A stretch of 64,000 bases of DNA from Acanthococcus lagerstroemiae (lineage: Eukaryota > Arthropoda > Insecta > Hemiptera > Eriococcidae), in contig CM063113.1 in NCBI GenBank assembly GCA_031841125.1, positions 41,198,197 to 41,262,196 on the forward strand, in the 5' to 3' direction. The position numbers were made by a program, and so were the translations under genes. The notes under the pieces are model-generated. The model was not told where the DNA came from and searched no databases. It was given only the letters and a program-made list of their open reading frames with translations. Of the stretch, positions 11,511-22,029 are shown in pieces (the stretch's first letter is position 1; every line of letters begins with the position of its first letter).

Positions 11511-11749
11511 TCACTTCACTAATTCCTATTAGGTATATCTAGTTTTAATATTTTCATCTCTTTTTTCAAGTTTTTTAATTTGCGTACCTCATTTAGTATC
11601 TTCGCATTTCATGTTCGTATTTTCAATTCTGATAGCTCGGACATCAGAATGGGAGACTTGACATTTCTATGTTTTTACTTTGGCACACAACGAAAAAGAG
11701 TGTTACTTTGAAGCATGAAGATAAGATGGTTATGAAAAGAGCGCTATGA

Positions 11750-11870
11750 AAATAATGGACTGACGGACCGACTGACCAACCAACCGGCCAACTGGCTGAC
11801 TGACTGTGACTGACTGACCGACCGACCGACTAACCAAGTGACTGACCAACCAATAACTGACTAACTGTTC
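11750..11870. repeat. Imperfect tetranucleotide tract (GACT/GACC)
   Basis: An imperfect run of GACT, GACC and AACC tetramers, for example GACCGACCGACCGACT, just upstream of the Helitron end. Simple-sequence repeat. Confidence 0.85.
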
Positions 11871-11910
11871 GTTACAGTTTTGCTCAAGTATATACCCAGT
11901 ATTGAAAGCA

Positions 11911-12245
11911 TCTCTCTCTCTGTATATTAAAAACCAAAACTCCTCCTCCCCCTCCCCCTCCTGAAAAAAAACTGAAGTGGGAGGAGGGTCCCTGGAAAAT
12001 TGCAGGGGCAGATCAACTACTCTCAAGGACATAATCAGTTCTAACATAAAAGATCTCCAAGTTTAAAGACATACTATAACCGACATAATAAGACATAAAA
12101 TGACATAATTACCCATAATCTTCAAGATCGCAAGTCGCTGCAGGTTGCCTACCCTAAACACTGAGGACTGTGGCGGTTGGACGAGGCGCGAGCGAAGCGA
12201 GTGACGGTGGGGGGGGGCGAAACCACCAGGGGCAAAGCCCCCTAG
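11911..12245 (+). mobile_element. Non-autonomous Helitron
   Basis: The 5' end starts with TC (TCTCTCTGTATATT, preceded by A). The 3' end has a GGGGCAAAGCCCC hairpin directly before CTAG, followed by T, so it sits between A and T as Helitrons do. It is about 330 bp with no Rep/helicase. The first ~30 bases and much of the interior recur at 23094-23300, defining a family. The exact 5' base is uncertain within a CT repeat (11911-11915). Confidence 0.8.
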
Positions 12246-12409
12246 TAAAATGTTAAAATCGAAAAAAATCACTGGATTCCGATTCACCTATCTTAATGGG
12301 ATATAGCCTTGACCTCTCCCCTCCCCCACCCGCCGCAAAAAACCAACGAAAAACAAGAACAACAAACAAAATCCGAAAGTCAAGTTTCGTCTTTGAGTGT
12401 CCCACTTTA

Positions 12410-12525
12410 TTTTTTCCATTTCTTTTACTTCCGGCATTATTATTTACTTCATGAGTGGCCGTCATAATTGTATTGGTGGAGACGCATTTCTGGGGGAAAA
12501 TACTGATGTACTTTCTCCGTGTTTT
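12410..12525 (-). repeat. Dispersed repeat shared with 58450-58560
   Basis: The reverse complement of this stretch matches 58450-58560: ATGCGTCTCCACCA, ATTATGACGG, AAGTAAATAATAAT and a following AAAAG tract. It is non-coding, with unknown ends. Confidence 0.55.
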
Positions 12526-12589
12526 CATCAGGGTTTATCTGTTCGAGTTTTTCTTCCCTATGTGCCCTTGGTTCTATTTTAAGTCCCCT

Positions 12590-13560
12590 TACCACGCCAA
12601 GATGGCACATTTAGACGGGACGGTCTACATATAAAATATAATTTAAGGTAAAACCTTCCAACTGTGACTAAGAAGAAAATAGAGAGGTCTACTGAAGAAT
12701 ACTTCTCCCTTGCTTATATATTACTGTTGAAGCCCTCTGGCACATCCGAGGGAAGACATACGCCATTTGCTATTCCCTTCGATTCCGTGACAAGAAAATC
12801 GGCTGAGCGTATCGCCGAGTGACCAGTTTTCGTTTCAGGGGAGAAGCTGGATAGAAAATGGACTGTGTTTTTACTTTGTTATTCTCGGAGTCTATCTAGG
12901 AAATCTGCTGTTGTTAGTAGTAGCTTAGTACTCTCCATTTCTAGTTTGAATGGAAATGAGTCTACATCCGTCCATCGGTCTGGTTTTTCATTCCATCACA
13001 CTAGTGGGAAGAAAGGCATATCGCCTTGAAGTAATACCTATCATTAGATGATCGAAAACTTACAAATTTCAAGTACTTACCTACCTCGAATCTTTCCCGT
13101 CTTTGTGGTCCGCCTCTCAGATGGACACGAACGGATTTGGAACTCATATGTCGGTAGGTATATTGTGAGTTTTCTGTTACCGCTGTGGCTTGGAACCGTT
13201 GATGATCATTTTGAGAGGCCGGGAACACGACTCCTTGTATAGTGGTTCACGTTTTCACTCTTGATTTTTCCTCTCACGAGTTGTATATTTGCTCAACCTG
13301 CGAGAGTTTAAGAAAATGCGTCATCTGGAAGATCAGTATCCTGAAATGACATTGTTACCTATTTCCATAACTAGAAAATTTGATAGGTTATTGGTCCTGT
13401 AGAGAAAGGTGAAAAATTAGATTTTTAAGTAGATTACCTATGTGACAGTTATATTATGTGTTTTTGATGTTTATACATGTTGTTCTAGTACGTATTTCCT
13501 ATCAAACTCATTCAGATAGAGGGGTCAAAGAGTATCACGATTTGTAGCGAACAAATAATA
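12590..13560. repeat. Duplicated block, copy 2
   Basis: Aligns with 24560-24853 plus 26456-27000 (copy 3) and 3950-4352 (copy 1). Shared landmarks are CTTCGATTCCGTGACAAGAA, GACCAGTTTTCGTTTCA, TAGTAGCTTAGTACTC, TCATTAGATGATCGAAAA and GGCCGGGAACACGACT. This copy is free of the hAT and pogo insertions and so acts as the empty-site reference. Confidence 0.75.
13085..13147 (-). CDS. Orphan copy of the candidate ankyrin-family first exon
   Basis: Minus-strand ATG at 13147, open for 21 codons to GATTCGAG followed by GTAGGTAAGT, a strong donor in phase 0. It has the same length and frame as the copies at 4117-4179 and 26621-26683, with residue differences at about a third of positions. No ankyrin exon lies downstream before copy 1 of the gene, so it is either a leftover of a lost third gene or an alternative first exon. 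Coding status is inferred only from the conserved frame and donor. Confidence 0.3.
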
Positions 13561-14123
13561 CGAGATAAATGTTACGAATTCTCGCGAAAATAAGAACCGT
13601 TTCGAAATGTTGCGTTTTCTCGTTCGAGAATTGTATGTTTATAGGTCATACTTGTAGATCTTCTCCCATTATCTTTAGTACTGCTGAAAAATGGGGCAAA
13701 TGGGACAAATGTAGCTTCAGGCCAGTTTTGGCAATTTTGAAAATTGATATTCTGATGGGAAGAAGCGATGAAGAACCAAGTACCTAAATGACTACTGTAT
13801 CTAGCTTCAGTTCTGTATGGTGAAATGATCTCAGCAGCCAATATGCTCATGACAGAACTATTTGACATTTTCATATCTCTGCTTTGGCACATAAACGAAA
13901 AATTTCAAAACACGTTACTTTAAAGCGTTACTTGAGCCTCACGAAAAGAAAAAAAAAATAGCTGATCGATAGCTTTGACGAAAAAAACGTTACTTACTTT
14001 TTGAGCGTTACTTTTGGGCATTACTTCTATCTGTATGATTTATAACTCTTTATGGTCAAAATTTAGTTCAGTGGTTCAAGTTTCCATGGAAATTTTTATT
14101 TCTTCCAGCCATCTTCAGTATGT

Positions 14124-14300
14124 GAGGAGCTCAGAATCAAAACTCACATTTGCCATTTCATTTCAAGGGCGCAAATAGGCAAAATACTGTACACGGGTGC
14201 AGGCACAGCAAAGATATTCCTGCACCACTGTACAGAATTTTGCCTATTTACGCCCTTGAAGTGAAATGGCAATAATGTGAGTTTTGATTCTGAGCTCCTC
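14124..14300. mobile_element. Foldback MITE (near-perfect palindrome)
   Basis: The arms of about 75 bp start GAGGAGCTCAGAATC and end GATTCTGAGCTCCTC. They share an inner AGGCAAAAT...CTGTACA block, with a short loop near 14210. TTTCTTCCAGCCAT stands on both sides (about 14097 and 14302) and again at 14458, so a longer flanking direct repeat exists. Confidence 0.8.
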
Positions 14301-14862
14301 ATTTCTTCCAGCCATGGGTATACTTGAGCGAAAACCGTAACGCTCCCCCGATACACTCGAGCACCGTAACGCTTCCCCAACACGAATTCAGTGGTTGACA
14401 TTCCCATGGAAATTTATTTTTTGACATTTTCATGTCTTTGCTTTGGCACATAAACGAATTTCTTCCAGCCATGGGTATACTTGAGCGAAAACCGCAACTC
14501 CAGCCATGTACTCATTGGTCTTGATCTTTGCTGCGCCCTGCACGACTACAGTTCTTTTCTTTTCTCTTCTCATTTCGGTGATCATGTGATCAAAGATGTT
14601 CGGAACTAGTTGGGAATCAAAATGGCGGTCCATTGTACCCATGTGAAACTATAGCACCTTACTAAGGGTTCTTTCGGGCCGTCATATTGAAGCCAGAACA
14701 CTTGATGCTATTTCGAAAGTAATTTGCGACTCTATCTCTTGATTTTGTGATATAATTTTGATATTTTGTGGAAAGTACAAAATTACATTCTCGATTGGAG
14801 TTGACTGAGTTATGATCAGAAAAACATTCAAGACACTAGTGAAGACTGCGTGAACTAAGTAT

Positions 14863-15455
14863 AATGTGACAGTTTCTATAAAAAGGGGTAACTTTGTCGA
14901 TTGATTGAAGTCTCAGGAAGAAAAAAGAAAAACAAAATTTTTTGGTTAAAAAAATCATTTTTGAGATTTTGGTCGATTTCTATAGAAAAAACATCGCAAT
15001 AACGAAGAGACAAAATTTACGGGTGTGCGAGAGAAGAGGGAGAGACAGAAAGAGAATGAGAAAAGAATGTGAATGTCTGCGTCGCTTCTTCGCGGGTCTT
15101 CGGAGTTCACGAGTACATCCGATGTTCTGAATTGTTACCAGGTAGAAGAGCGAAAAATTACCTTTCCGATAAGCCCTCGTCGTGGCTGGTAACGTGACTC
15201 CGTGGCGAGTTACGGCCGCTTGTAGGAGTGGGAGAAAAGGTGTGTCTAACTTTAGACGCGTTTTTCTGAAAAACGTGTTTTTTGCGCGTTCTCGTTACAC
15301 TGATCTTTGACCGCTTGTATCTCCGCAAAGGAAAACGCTACAGATCTCGCCGATAGCTCCTTAGAAAGGGCATTCATTCCTCTATTACGTACTATCCGTA
15401 ACTCAAAATTTGTCGGATCGACAAAGTTACCCTTTTTTATAGAAACTGCCACATA
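14863..15455. mobile_element. TIR element (~590 bp)
   Basis: Inverted ends of about 38 bp: the left reads ATGTGACAGTTTCTATAAAA then GGGGTAACTTTGTCGAT. The right, inverted, reads ATGTGGCAGTTTCTATAAAA then AAGGGTAACTTTGTCGAT. A TA dinucleotide is next to each end. The interior is non-coding; a purine-rich 62-codon frame at 14942-15130 has no domain features. Confidence 0.75.
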
Positions 15456-15459
15456 ATCT

Positions 15460-18030
15460 TGGTTTCAATGTGGCGGCTCGAGGGTATTGGTTCTTATCTT
15501 ATGATGTAGCTGTGGTTATTGTGTCCCCAATTTATAATATGTGATTGTAATAGTACCTGTGGTAAGCATGTTGTGTCCTGTCTTCTGTTGGCTACTTGTG
15601 ATCTAGTCTATTTGTGCAACATGTAGAGTTGTACTCAGTATGGAGAATGCGAATTATTTCCTGTCTTCCTATTGGCTGTTGTAGTTCAAACTGTTTGTCC
15701 AATGTCTGTTAGATTGCTATTCGTATACTTCAGGAATTCATTTCCGTCGTTTTGTTATCAGTCTGTTTGTGGTTTGTCTTCAGTACTGTTCAAAAATCTT
15801 TAATAGGGCGTATTAATTTAGTCACAATCATATATTTTGACGTATAATTACTGTCGTGAGTTGTGGTAGTCTCTTTTTTAGTAGAGAACAATATTCATCC
15901 GGTGGGAGGGCACCACATGTTTCCAGAAAACAAATTATAATTTTTAAAAATTGTTATCTGAAAATCTGGGGGGGGGTGTATAAGTCATGATTACTGCATC
16001 TACCCGTGGTCCTTTTGTGTGATTGTGAGAGATTTCAGATCTTTCTTTCTTCATTCTCTAGCATTACATCGCTATGCAGAATCAAAAATTATATGTACTT
16101 GTGATTTTCAGGCTCTGAAAAGCTATTATTTACGTGATTCAAGATTCAGCAGTGTTTAGAATTTCGTTCAAACAGGATGACGAATTCAAGCTTCCCAAGC
16201 TCAACGTCCAAGGCGACGTCTATTATTGACCACTGTCCTTGTCCCTAAAAAAAAATTTGAAAAATGTTTACCTTATTTCGTAAGCAAGAATATGTATTAC
16301 GTGTGCAAAATTTCATTGACAAAAATCAAAGAGCTAAACAGTGGGGAGGATTTCATTGCGACATAAGATTTTGTTAGGCTTCATTACAATCGAAACTCTT
16401 TTTAACATGAATCTGGTTTTTCTGAATCCTGAGTACTGTGTTTCTTTCAACTCGTGTTCAGTACTTCCTATGGGCAAAACATCCGAGTCTTCGTAATTAA
16501 AGAGAAGTTACATCAGGAAACATTTCAAAGATGAAAACTACATGCTTCAAACTAAAATTGGAACATTATTTGAAAAATGTTTCGTATTTCTGCAGTACAG
16601 AACTCTTCCAGTTCCTCTACCTTGGCTTGAAGTGTAGGGGCGTACGCCTGAATTAATAGTAGTTCCGTTTTTGAGTCCAAAGCTAATTTTAACAAATTAA
16701 TCCTTTCCGAAATTCCTTTCACTTCCATAACTTCACTTGGTCACTTTTTAAGCACATAAAAACCCGTCTCTCTGACCCTCTGAGCCCCTTTGTCTGACAG
16801 GAGCAGGGACGTACGGAAGGGTTTTTCCGGGGGGGGGGGGTAAGAATTGTGAAAGTCCCAACTGACTGAACTCTCAGAATCCCCAAGTATCAAAGCAAAA
16901 GAAGAAAACCTTTTTGACTTGTTAGGTTTCTCCAATTTCTTTACTCAATTCTAAAGTATCAAAGCAAAAAACGAAGAAAAAAAAGCCCTTTAACTTGTGG
17001 GATTTTCCAACTCGTCTGAGTGAAAAATTCCTAAAGGAGGGGTTAGTTGGCCGTCCGACGATAGAAGTTATAGTGACCGATGGAATCTGGGTGAGGGGTT
17101 AGCGTTCAAGCCCCTCGACTGCTGCCTTCTGTTTTGAGGCTCTTGTCTCATAATACGCCTGCGTAATTGTTCCAGTGTTTGGGCGTCGTACACTAGCACA
17201 GCCTAAGTACAACTTTTCCACTTTTTTGCTTTTAATTTTAATGGAATTTTCCCTTTATAAATTTCATTTAATGCCTAAAGTTTCTCCATCCTTTTTGAAT
17301 CCTCTCCCGTAGTTCTTTTTTCTTTCCAGTAACGAATGATTTTAGCTGGCACGGATATTCGAATTCCTCTACCCACTCAGTTTTTGTCCCGTTTAGAGAT
17401 CTTTTACCTCATAGAAAACAAATTAATGAAATTATTATTTTTTTATTTGTATAAACTATTGAAAAACAAATAACAGATTTAACATTAAACATTTTAAAAT
17501 AAATTATCATTATTAAAATCGCTACACATGAAATTTCCCGTGTGTAGCGAGTACAGAAGTTGCCGGCCCTGCCTCCTCTGATAACATTCGGGGGCAGATA
17601 TAAAAAAGGTATTGATTGATTTTGTGCAAAATCCTGTGTAGAACAATTTTTGTTTAAAAACTTTTTCTATAAATCTCTTTTCAAGAAAGACCCGTTATGG
17701 ACCAATTCAAAAATAAGAGAGCAAATGAAGGTGGTGACTCTTATGGATACTCGGTGGACAATCCTTAACAACTTCAAAACCAAATCTTTTATGGAAACTA
17801 ATTCATTAGTTTCCTAACTTTACTAGCCTATCGTCTGTAGATATTTTTTGCGATTTTTGTAAGTACTTGGTGAGTTTTGAAAATAGAACTTTCGACCAAC
17901 TTACCCAATGATACATTAATATCAAGGAGTGCCAAGAAGATTGGTTTTTCCTCACTACTTAAAAAATGTCGATTAGTTGGCAGAATTGTACACGTAATTT
18001 ATACAAGAACATTCTTGCTTGCAGTTGCCC
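15460..18030. other. AT-rich intergenic sequence; one MITE end
   Basis: No gene was recognised. At 16806 a CAGGGACGTACGG end followed by TTTTTCCGGGGG begins a MITE-like stretch of the family seen at 58150-58436 (shared GTGAAAGTCCCAACTGACT), running to about 17060. A CATGAAATTTCCC...GTACAG stretch near 17530 and a GTTCAAGCCCC box near 17105 are unassigned. Confidence 0.5.
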
Positions 18031-18034
18031 AACA

Positions 18035-18277
18035 TTAGACAGTAGTTTCTTGAATGATTTTGTTCTTCCTGCTAATCGACACCGAAGTCGCAGTATTTTT
18101 ACAGTTAGCAAATTCAGTGAGTTCATCTAATAGAAAGCCCCTTTCGGGTCGTTGCTGGTACGCATCATGAAAAGTTGAATAATATGAATAAGTTACCTTT
18201 GTATGAAAGTCATAATAGTCTAGAGAAAAGACTTTGTTTCTCGAAGAACTATCAGCTAGTTGAATGACAACTGGCAA
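18035..18277 (-). other. Open alternate frame across the stop of copy 2
   Basis: A second minus-strand frame overlaps the last codons of copy 2 and stays open about 80 codons past its stop. The matching part of copy 1 (1-165) shows similar residues (for example a QQRPE...GFL stretch in both) but needs one frame change. It could be a former C-terminal extension or 3' UTR similarity due only to DNA relatedness. Coding status is unproven. Confidence 0.3.
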
Positions 18278-21101
18278 TTAAACCTGGCAACTGTTCACTA
18301 CCCGACAATTTGTCAGCACGTGTGCTCACTTGGATTTGAAGTTGCTCATATCTATCGCAATATCCGAGAGGCTGCAGAACTCTCTTGTCACCTCGTATCA
18401 CGCTGTAATTACCAACACCTACAATGTTCATCGCATTCTGGTCGAACCTTCGTGCTACAAGCTGCTCAGGAGTCAGCAGCGAATCATGCATTGGTTGTCG
18501 ATACCTGTTTCCCGTCAAGCGCCTCACGCCGACGTCGAGTAGAATCAAAACGCCATCCAAAATTGATCCGCTGATCTCTGGTGCCGCCACCAAAGCAGTT
18601 CCCTCTGCAGGTAGCCGAAGCTGGGTTGTGGAACTCGTGAGCCAGCGAACCACGCCGGTAATCAACGAACTAGGCCTGCCAGCCGAACTTGTGGCATCAG
18701 AGTCCTCCTTCTGCAGGTCCCTCAGCTCTAAGCTACGACGTTTGCGACGTTTACCTGCCGTCTCAAGGTACTTCACTACATCCGGCTTGTTACTGAGAGT
18801 GGCTTCGGTTAGCGGCGTATTGCCTCTGTTGTTCTTAACGTCGATATCAACCCCTTTCTGATCGACCAGGTACTTGACGATGTCCAGGTGACCGTTCATA
18901 GCGGCCTTGTGCAGAATGGTATTACCCTTATTCTCTTTCAGATTGATATCGGCGTGCTGTTCATCTACCAAGTACTTGATGACGCTCAAGTGCCCATAGG
19001 CAGCTGCCCACATCGTTGGCGTGTCGTTGTTGGTATTTCTAGCATTCACGTCGAATCGTTTGGTTTCTACCAAGTACTTGACTGTATCCAGGTGGCCGAC
19101 GGTAGCCGCCTTATGGAGAGCGTTGTTGCCGTTATTCTCTTTCGCCTTGAAATCGGCGCGCCTCTCATCTAGGAACTTGACCACGTTTAGGTGGCCGTAG
19201 GCGGCAGCGCAAATCAGAGGCGTGTCGTTGTTGCCGTTGCGTACGTTCACATCGACCTTCTTCTCGTCCACGAAGTACTTGGTGATGTCTAAGCGGCCGT
19301 TGGCGGCCGCCTTGTGCAGGGCATTGTTGCCGCCGCCGCTCTCTTTGTGAGCGAAGTCGGCGTGCCTCTCGTCCACCAGGTACTTGATCACGTTCAGGTG
19401 GCCGTAGATGGCGGCTAACATGACTGGTGTGTGATCGCCGTAATTCTTGACGTTGATATCGGCGCCCTTCCGCTCGACTAAGTATTTCACTATGTCCAGG
19501 TGACCGCCGGTAGCCGCCTTGTGCAGAGCGTTGTTGCCATTGTTCTCGCGCGCTTTCAAATCGACCTGTTTTTCATCGGCCAGGTACGTGACCACATTGA
19601 GGCGACCGTAAGCCGAAGCAATGATCAGCAACGTGTCGTTGTTCTTGTTGCGCACATTGATGTCGACCCCTTTTTCCTCCACCAGGTACTTGACCACGTT
19701 CAGGTGACCGGAGCTGGCGGCCCCGTGCAGAGCATTGTTGCCGTTGATTTCTTTGGCGTTTAAGTCGGCCTTCTTTTCAACAAGATATTCGATGACGCTG
19801 AGGTGGCCGAATGAGGCCGCCCATATCAAAGGCGTGTCACGGTTGTTGTTCTTGACGTTAACGTCGACTTGTTTCTCCTCTACCAGGTACTGGACTACGG
19901 TGAGGTGACCTCCGGTGGCGGCCTTGTGCAGCGCGTTGTTTCCGGCGTTCTCTTTGGCCAGCACATCAGCCTTTTTCTCGTCGGCGAGGTACTGGACCAC
20001 GTTAAGGTGGCCATAGCCGGCAGCCCATATCAAAGGCGTATCGTTATTGTTGTTTCTGACGTCGACGTTGATGCGTTGGGTGTCGATCAGGTACCTCACG
20101 ACGTCCAGCTTACCAGCGAAGGCGGCTCTGTGGAGGGGATTGTTGCCGAGTTTATCGATCTTTCGGTGGTCAGCGTCTCCGTCCTCGAGCAGATACTTGA
20201 CCACGTTTAAATGACCGGAAAGAGCGGCCAGGTTTAGCGGCGTGTCGCCTTTGTCGTTGGGTGCGTTCACGTCGAGTTTCCTCTCGTCTACAAAATATTC
20301 GACCACGGATAGTTTGCCGTTTGCTGCGGCCTGGTGCAGAGCCGTGTTCCCACCGGTCTCTTTTGTGTTGGGGGCGACTTTCTTCTCGTCGACGAGGTAC
20401 TTGACCACGTGCACGTGCCCGTTGTAGGCGGCCAGGAACAAGGGGCTCTCGCCGGCGGCGTTCTTCGAATTCACGTTTTGGCCTTTCTTATCGACAAGGT
20501 ACTTGATGACGCCCAAGTAGCCGCTTGCGGCGGCCGTGAATATGTCGCCGTTGTAACGCACCTTCTTCTCGTCGATGAGGTAGGCGATCACGTTGGAGTG
20601 GCCGTTGAGGGCGGCGAAGTGAAACGGCGTATCGTTTTGGTTGGTGCCGCTGCGAAAGTCTGCGCCCTTTTCAACTAGATACTTGACCACGTCTAGTCGG
20701 CCGTTAAAAGCGGACCAGTGGAGAGCGGTGTAGCCTTTCTTATCCTTGACGGTGACGTCGGCGCCGTGATTTACCAGCGTTTGGATCAGCTTGAGGTCGG
20801 CCTTATTTGCGTCTGTGGCCCAGAGTAGAGGCGTGTAACCCCATTTCTTGTCTTTGTGATTTACGTCAGCACCTTTGTTGATGAGGTACTCGACCACGTT
20901 GGAGTGGCCGCCTTCTGCGGCTTCGCTGAGAGGCGTTTCGCCGTCGGTGAGCTGCTCGTTGACGCTGACATGCTTCTCTTCGATGAAACGTTTGACCGCC
21001 GTCAGGTCGCCTTTTTCGGCCGCTTCGAATATGGTTTTCGGCTGATCTGTAGCGGGTTGCCTCTTGAATCTGAGCTGAGGTTTGCGAACGTGGAGGTCAT
21101 T
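18252..21101 (-). CDS. Ankyrin-repeat protein with latrotoxin-like C-terminal domain, copy 2 (intact large exon)
   Basis: Open for 949 codons from a TTGCGTTCCAG acceptor at 21102-21104 to a TAG/TGA cluster at 18252. The frame continues 5' beyond any internal start, and a stop lies just upstream of the acceptor, so the 5' end is spliced (phase 0). Order: a basic segment with an RFKR furin-type site (residues 11-14), about 23 ankyrin repeats of 32-34 residues, RRKRRS near residue 789, then a 160-residue tail with LDGVLILLDVGVRRLTG, the hydrophobic/basic core of latrotoxin-type C-terminal domains. Latrotoxins are likewise ankyrin-rich and trimmed at both ends. The latrotoxin N-terminal domain and a signal peptide are not seen here. 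A secreted or symbiont-derived role is inference; the family match is fairly sure, the function is not. Confidence 0.85.
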   Translation of the reverse strand, partial: NDLHVRKPQLRFKRQPATDQPKTIFEAAEKGDLTAVKRFIEEKHVSVNEQLTDGETPLSEAAEGGHSNVVEYLINKGADVNHKDKKWGYTPLLWATDANKADLKLIQTLVNHGADVTVKDKKGYTALHWSAFNGRLDVVKYLVEKGADFRSGTNQNDTPFHFAALNGHSNVIAYLIDEKKVRYNGDIFTAAASGYLGVIKYLVDKKGQNVNSKNAAGESPLFLAAYNGHVHVVKYLVDEKKVAPNTKETGGNTALHQAAANGKLSVVEYFVDERKLDVNAPNDKGDTPLNLAALSGHLNVVKYLLEDGDADHRKIDKLGNNPLHRAAFAGKLDVVRYLIDTQRINVDVRNNNNDTPLIWAAGYGHLNVVQYLADEKKADVLAKENAGNNALHKAATGGHLTVVQYLVEEKQVDVNVKNNNRDTPLIWAASFGHLSVIEYLVEKKADLNAKEINGNNALHGAASSGHLNVVKYLVEEKGVDINVRNKNNDTLLIIASAYGRLNVVTYLADEKQVDLKARENNGNNALHKAATGGHLDIVKYLVERKGADINVKNYGDHTPVMLAAIYGHLNVIKYLVDERHADFAHKESGGGNNALHKAAANGRLDITKYFVDEKKVDVNVRNGNNDTPLICAAAYGHLNVVKFLDERRADFKAKENNGNNALHKAATVGHLDTVKYLVETKRFDVNARNTNNDTPTMWAAAYGHLSVIKYLVDEQHADINLKENKGNTILHKAAMNGHLDIVKYLVDQKGVDIDVKNNRGNTPLTEATLSNKPDVVKYLETAGKRRKRRSLELRDLQKEDSDATSSAGRPSSLITGVVRWLTSSTTQLRLPAEGTALVAAPEISGSILDGVLILLDVGVRRLTGNRYRQPMHDSLLTPEQLVARRFDQNAMNIVGVGNYSVIRGDKRVLQPLGYCDRYEQLQIQVSTRADKLSGSEQLPGLIASCHSTS

Positions 21102-21500
21102 CTGGAACGCAATATGAAGGAGTTAAACATTTTCGGAAAGTTGGCTGAATTTAAATGGAAAGTGGCATCGCGGTGGTGTCCACGAGTAGGGTCCTTGTGC
21201 TCCCCAAGATAATGTTTCTCAGTTGATGACGTAATGACGTGTTCGTTTCCAGGTGCAGAAGGGAGACATAGCTGGTGACAGACAGACGGGGAAACAGAAA
21301 GAAGTAATTAGACGTGTTAGTGCTGATGAGATCCCAGCCATTGACTTAAGAATTCTCCGAAGGAGGAAGCGTTAATTTTTCGGAAACGAATTCAGGAGAC
21401 AAGATTATTTACTCTTGACTTCTACACATGGAAGTGGTGGTAGATTGGTAGATGTTCAGTGGTGGATTGACAGACGGATAGACAAACGGTGGAAACACCG
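21102..21500 (-). repeat. Intron sequence shared with copy 1
   Basis: Counterpart of 3183-3650, starting at the splice acceptor and sharing GACAGACGGGG-like and GAAGTAATTAGACGTGT tracts. It marks the 5' reach of the gene duplication inside the first intron. Confidence 0.7.
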
Positions 21501-22029
21501 AGTCTACTGATAGTCAATTGGCCTGAAGAAAACTTAACCTTTGAGTCAGGTTCTTCTGTCTGGAGGTCTTTGCCGGTGGACCCGAATGCTAGACATTTAG
21601 TCAAACTAGAGATTTACCGATTTTATTAATAATTACTAATGATTGCCTTCAAAGACATACAGATGTTTTATGGGAGGTATGAGGTCTCAATATTTCAGGG
21701 TCCCTACATGTAATACAAGAAATACTGATATATTTGTAACACTCAGAGGCTCAGCATCAAGTGTGGACAATACTCTAGCATTATATAATAGTATTATCTA
21801 AAAAGACCCGGGGATCGACATATTCTGCATGAGTAGGAGACAGTACAATTCGTCAGTCATTAAAGTACTCGAGGCTATGTGGGTCCTAGTCTTTGCAGTT
21901 CTTTCCCTTATACCGCACAAGTATGGTTTGTTTCAGCCCCTCGGATTCCCCCAACCCTCAGTTCTCAATTCACAATTCTCAACTGCCACCTGTGAAGATG
22001 CGCGCCACTCACTAGGTAAATTGAGCAGA

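Noticed and set aside
17090..17120. GTTCAAGCCCC box resembling a tRNA B box
   Set aside because: No A box at the right distance and no cloverleaf could be drawn.
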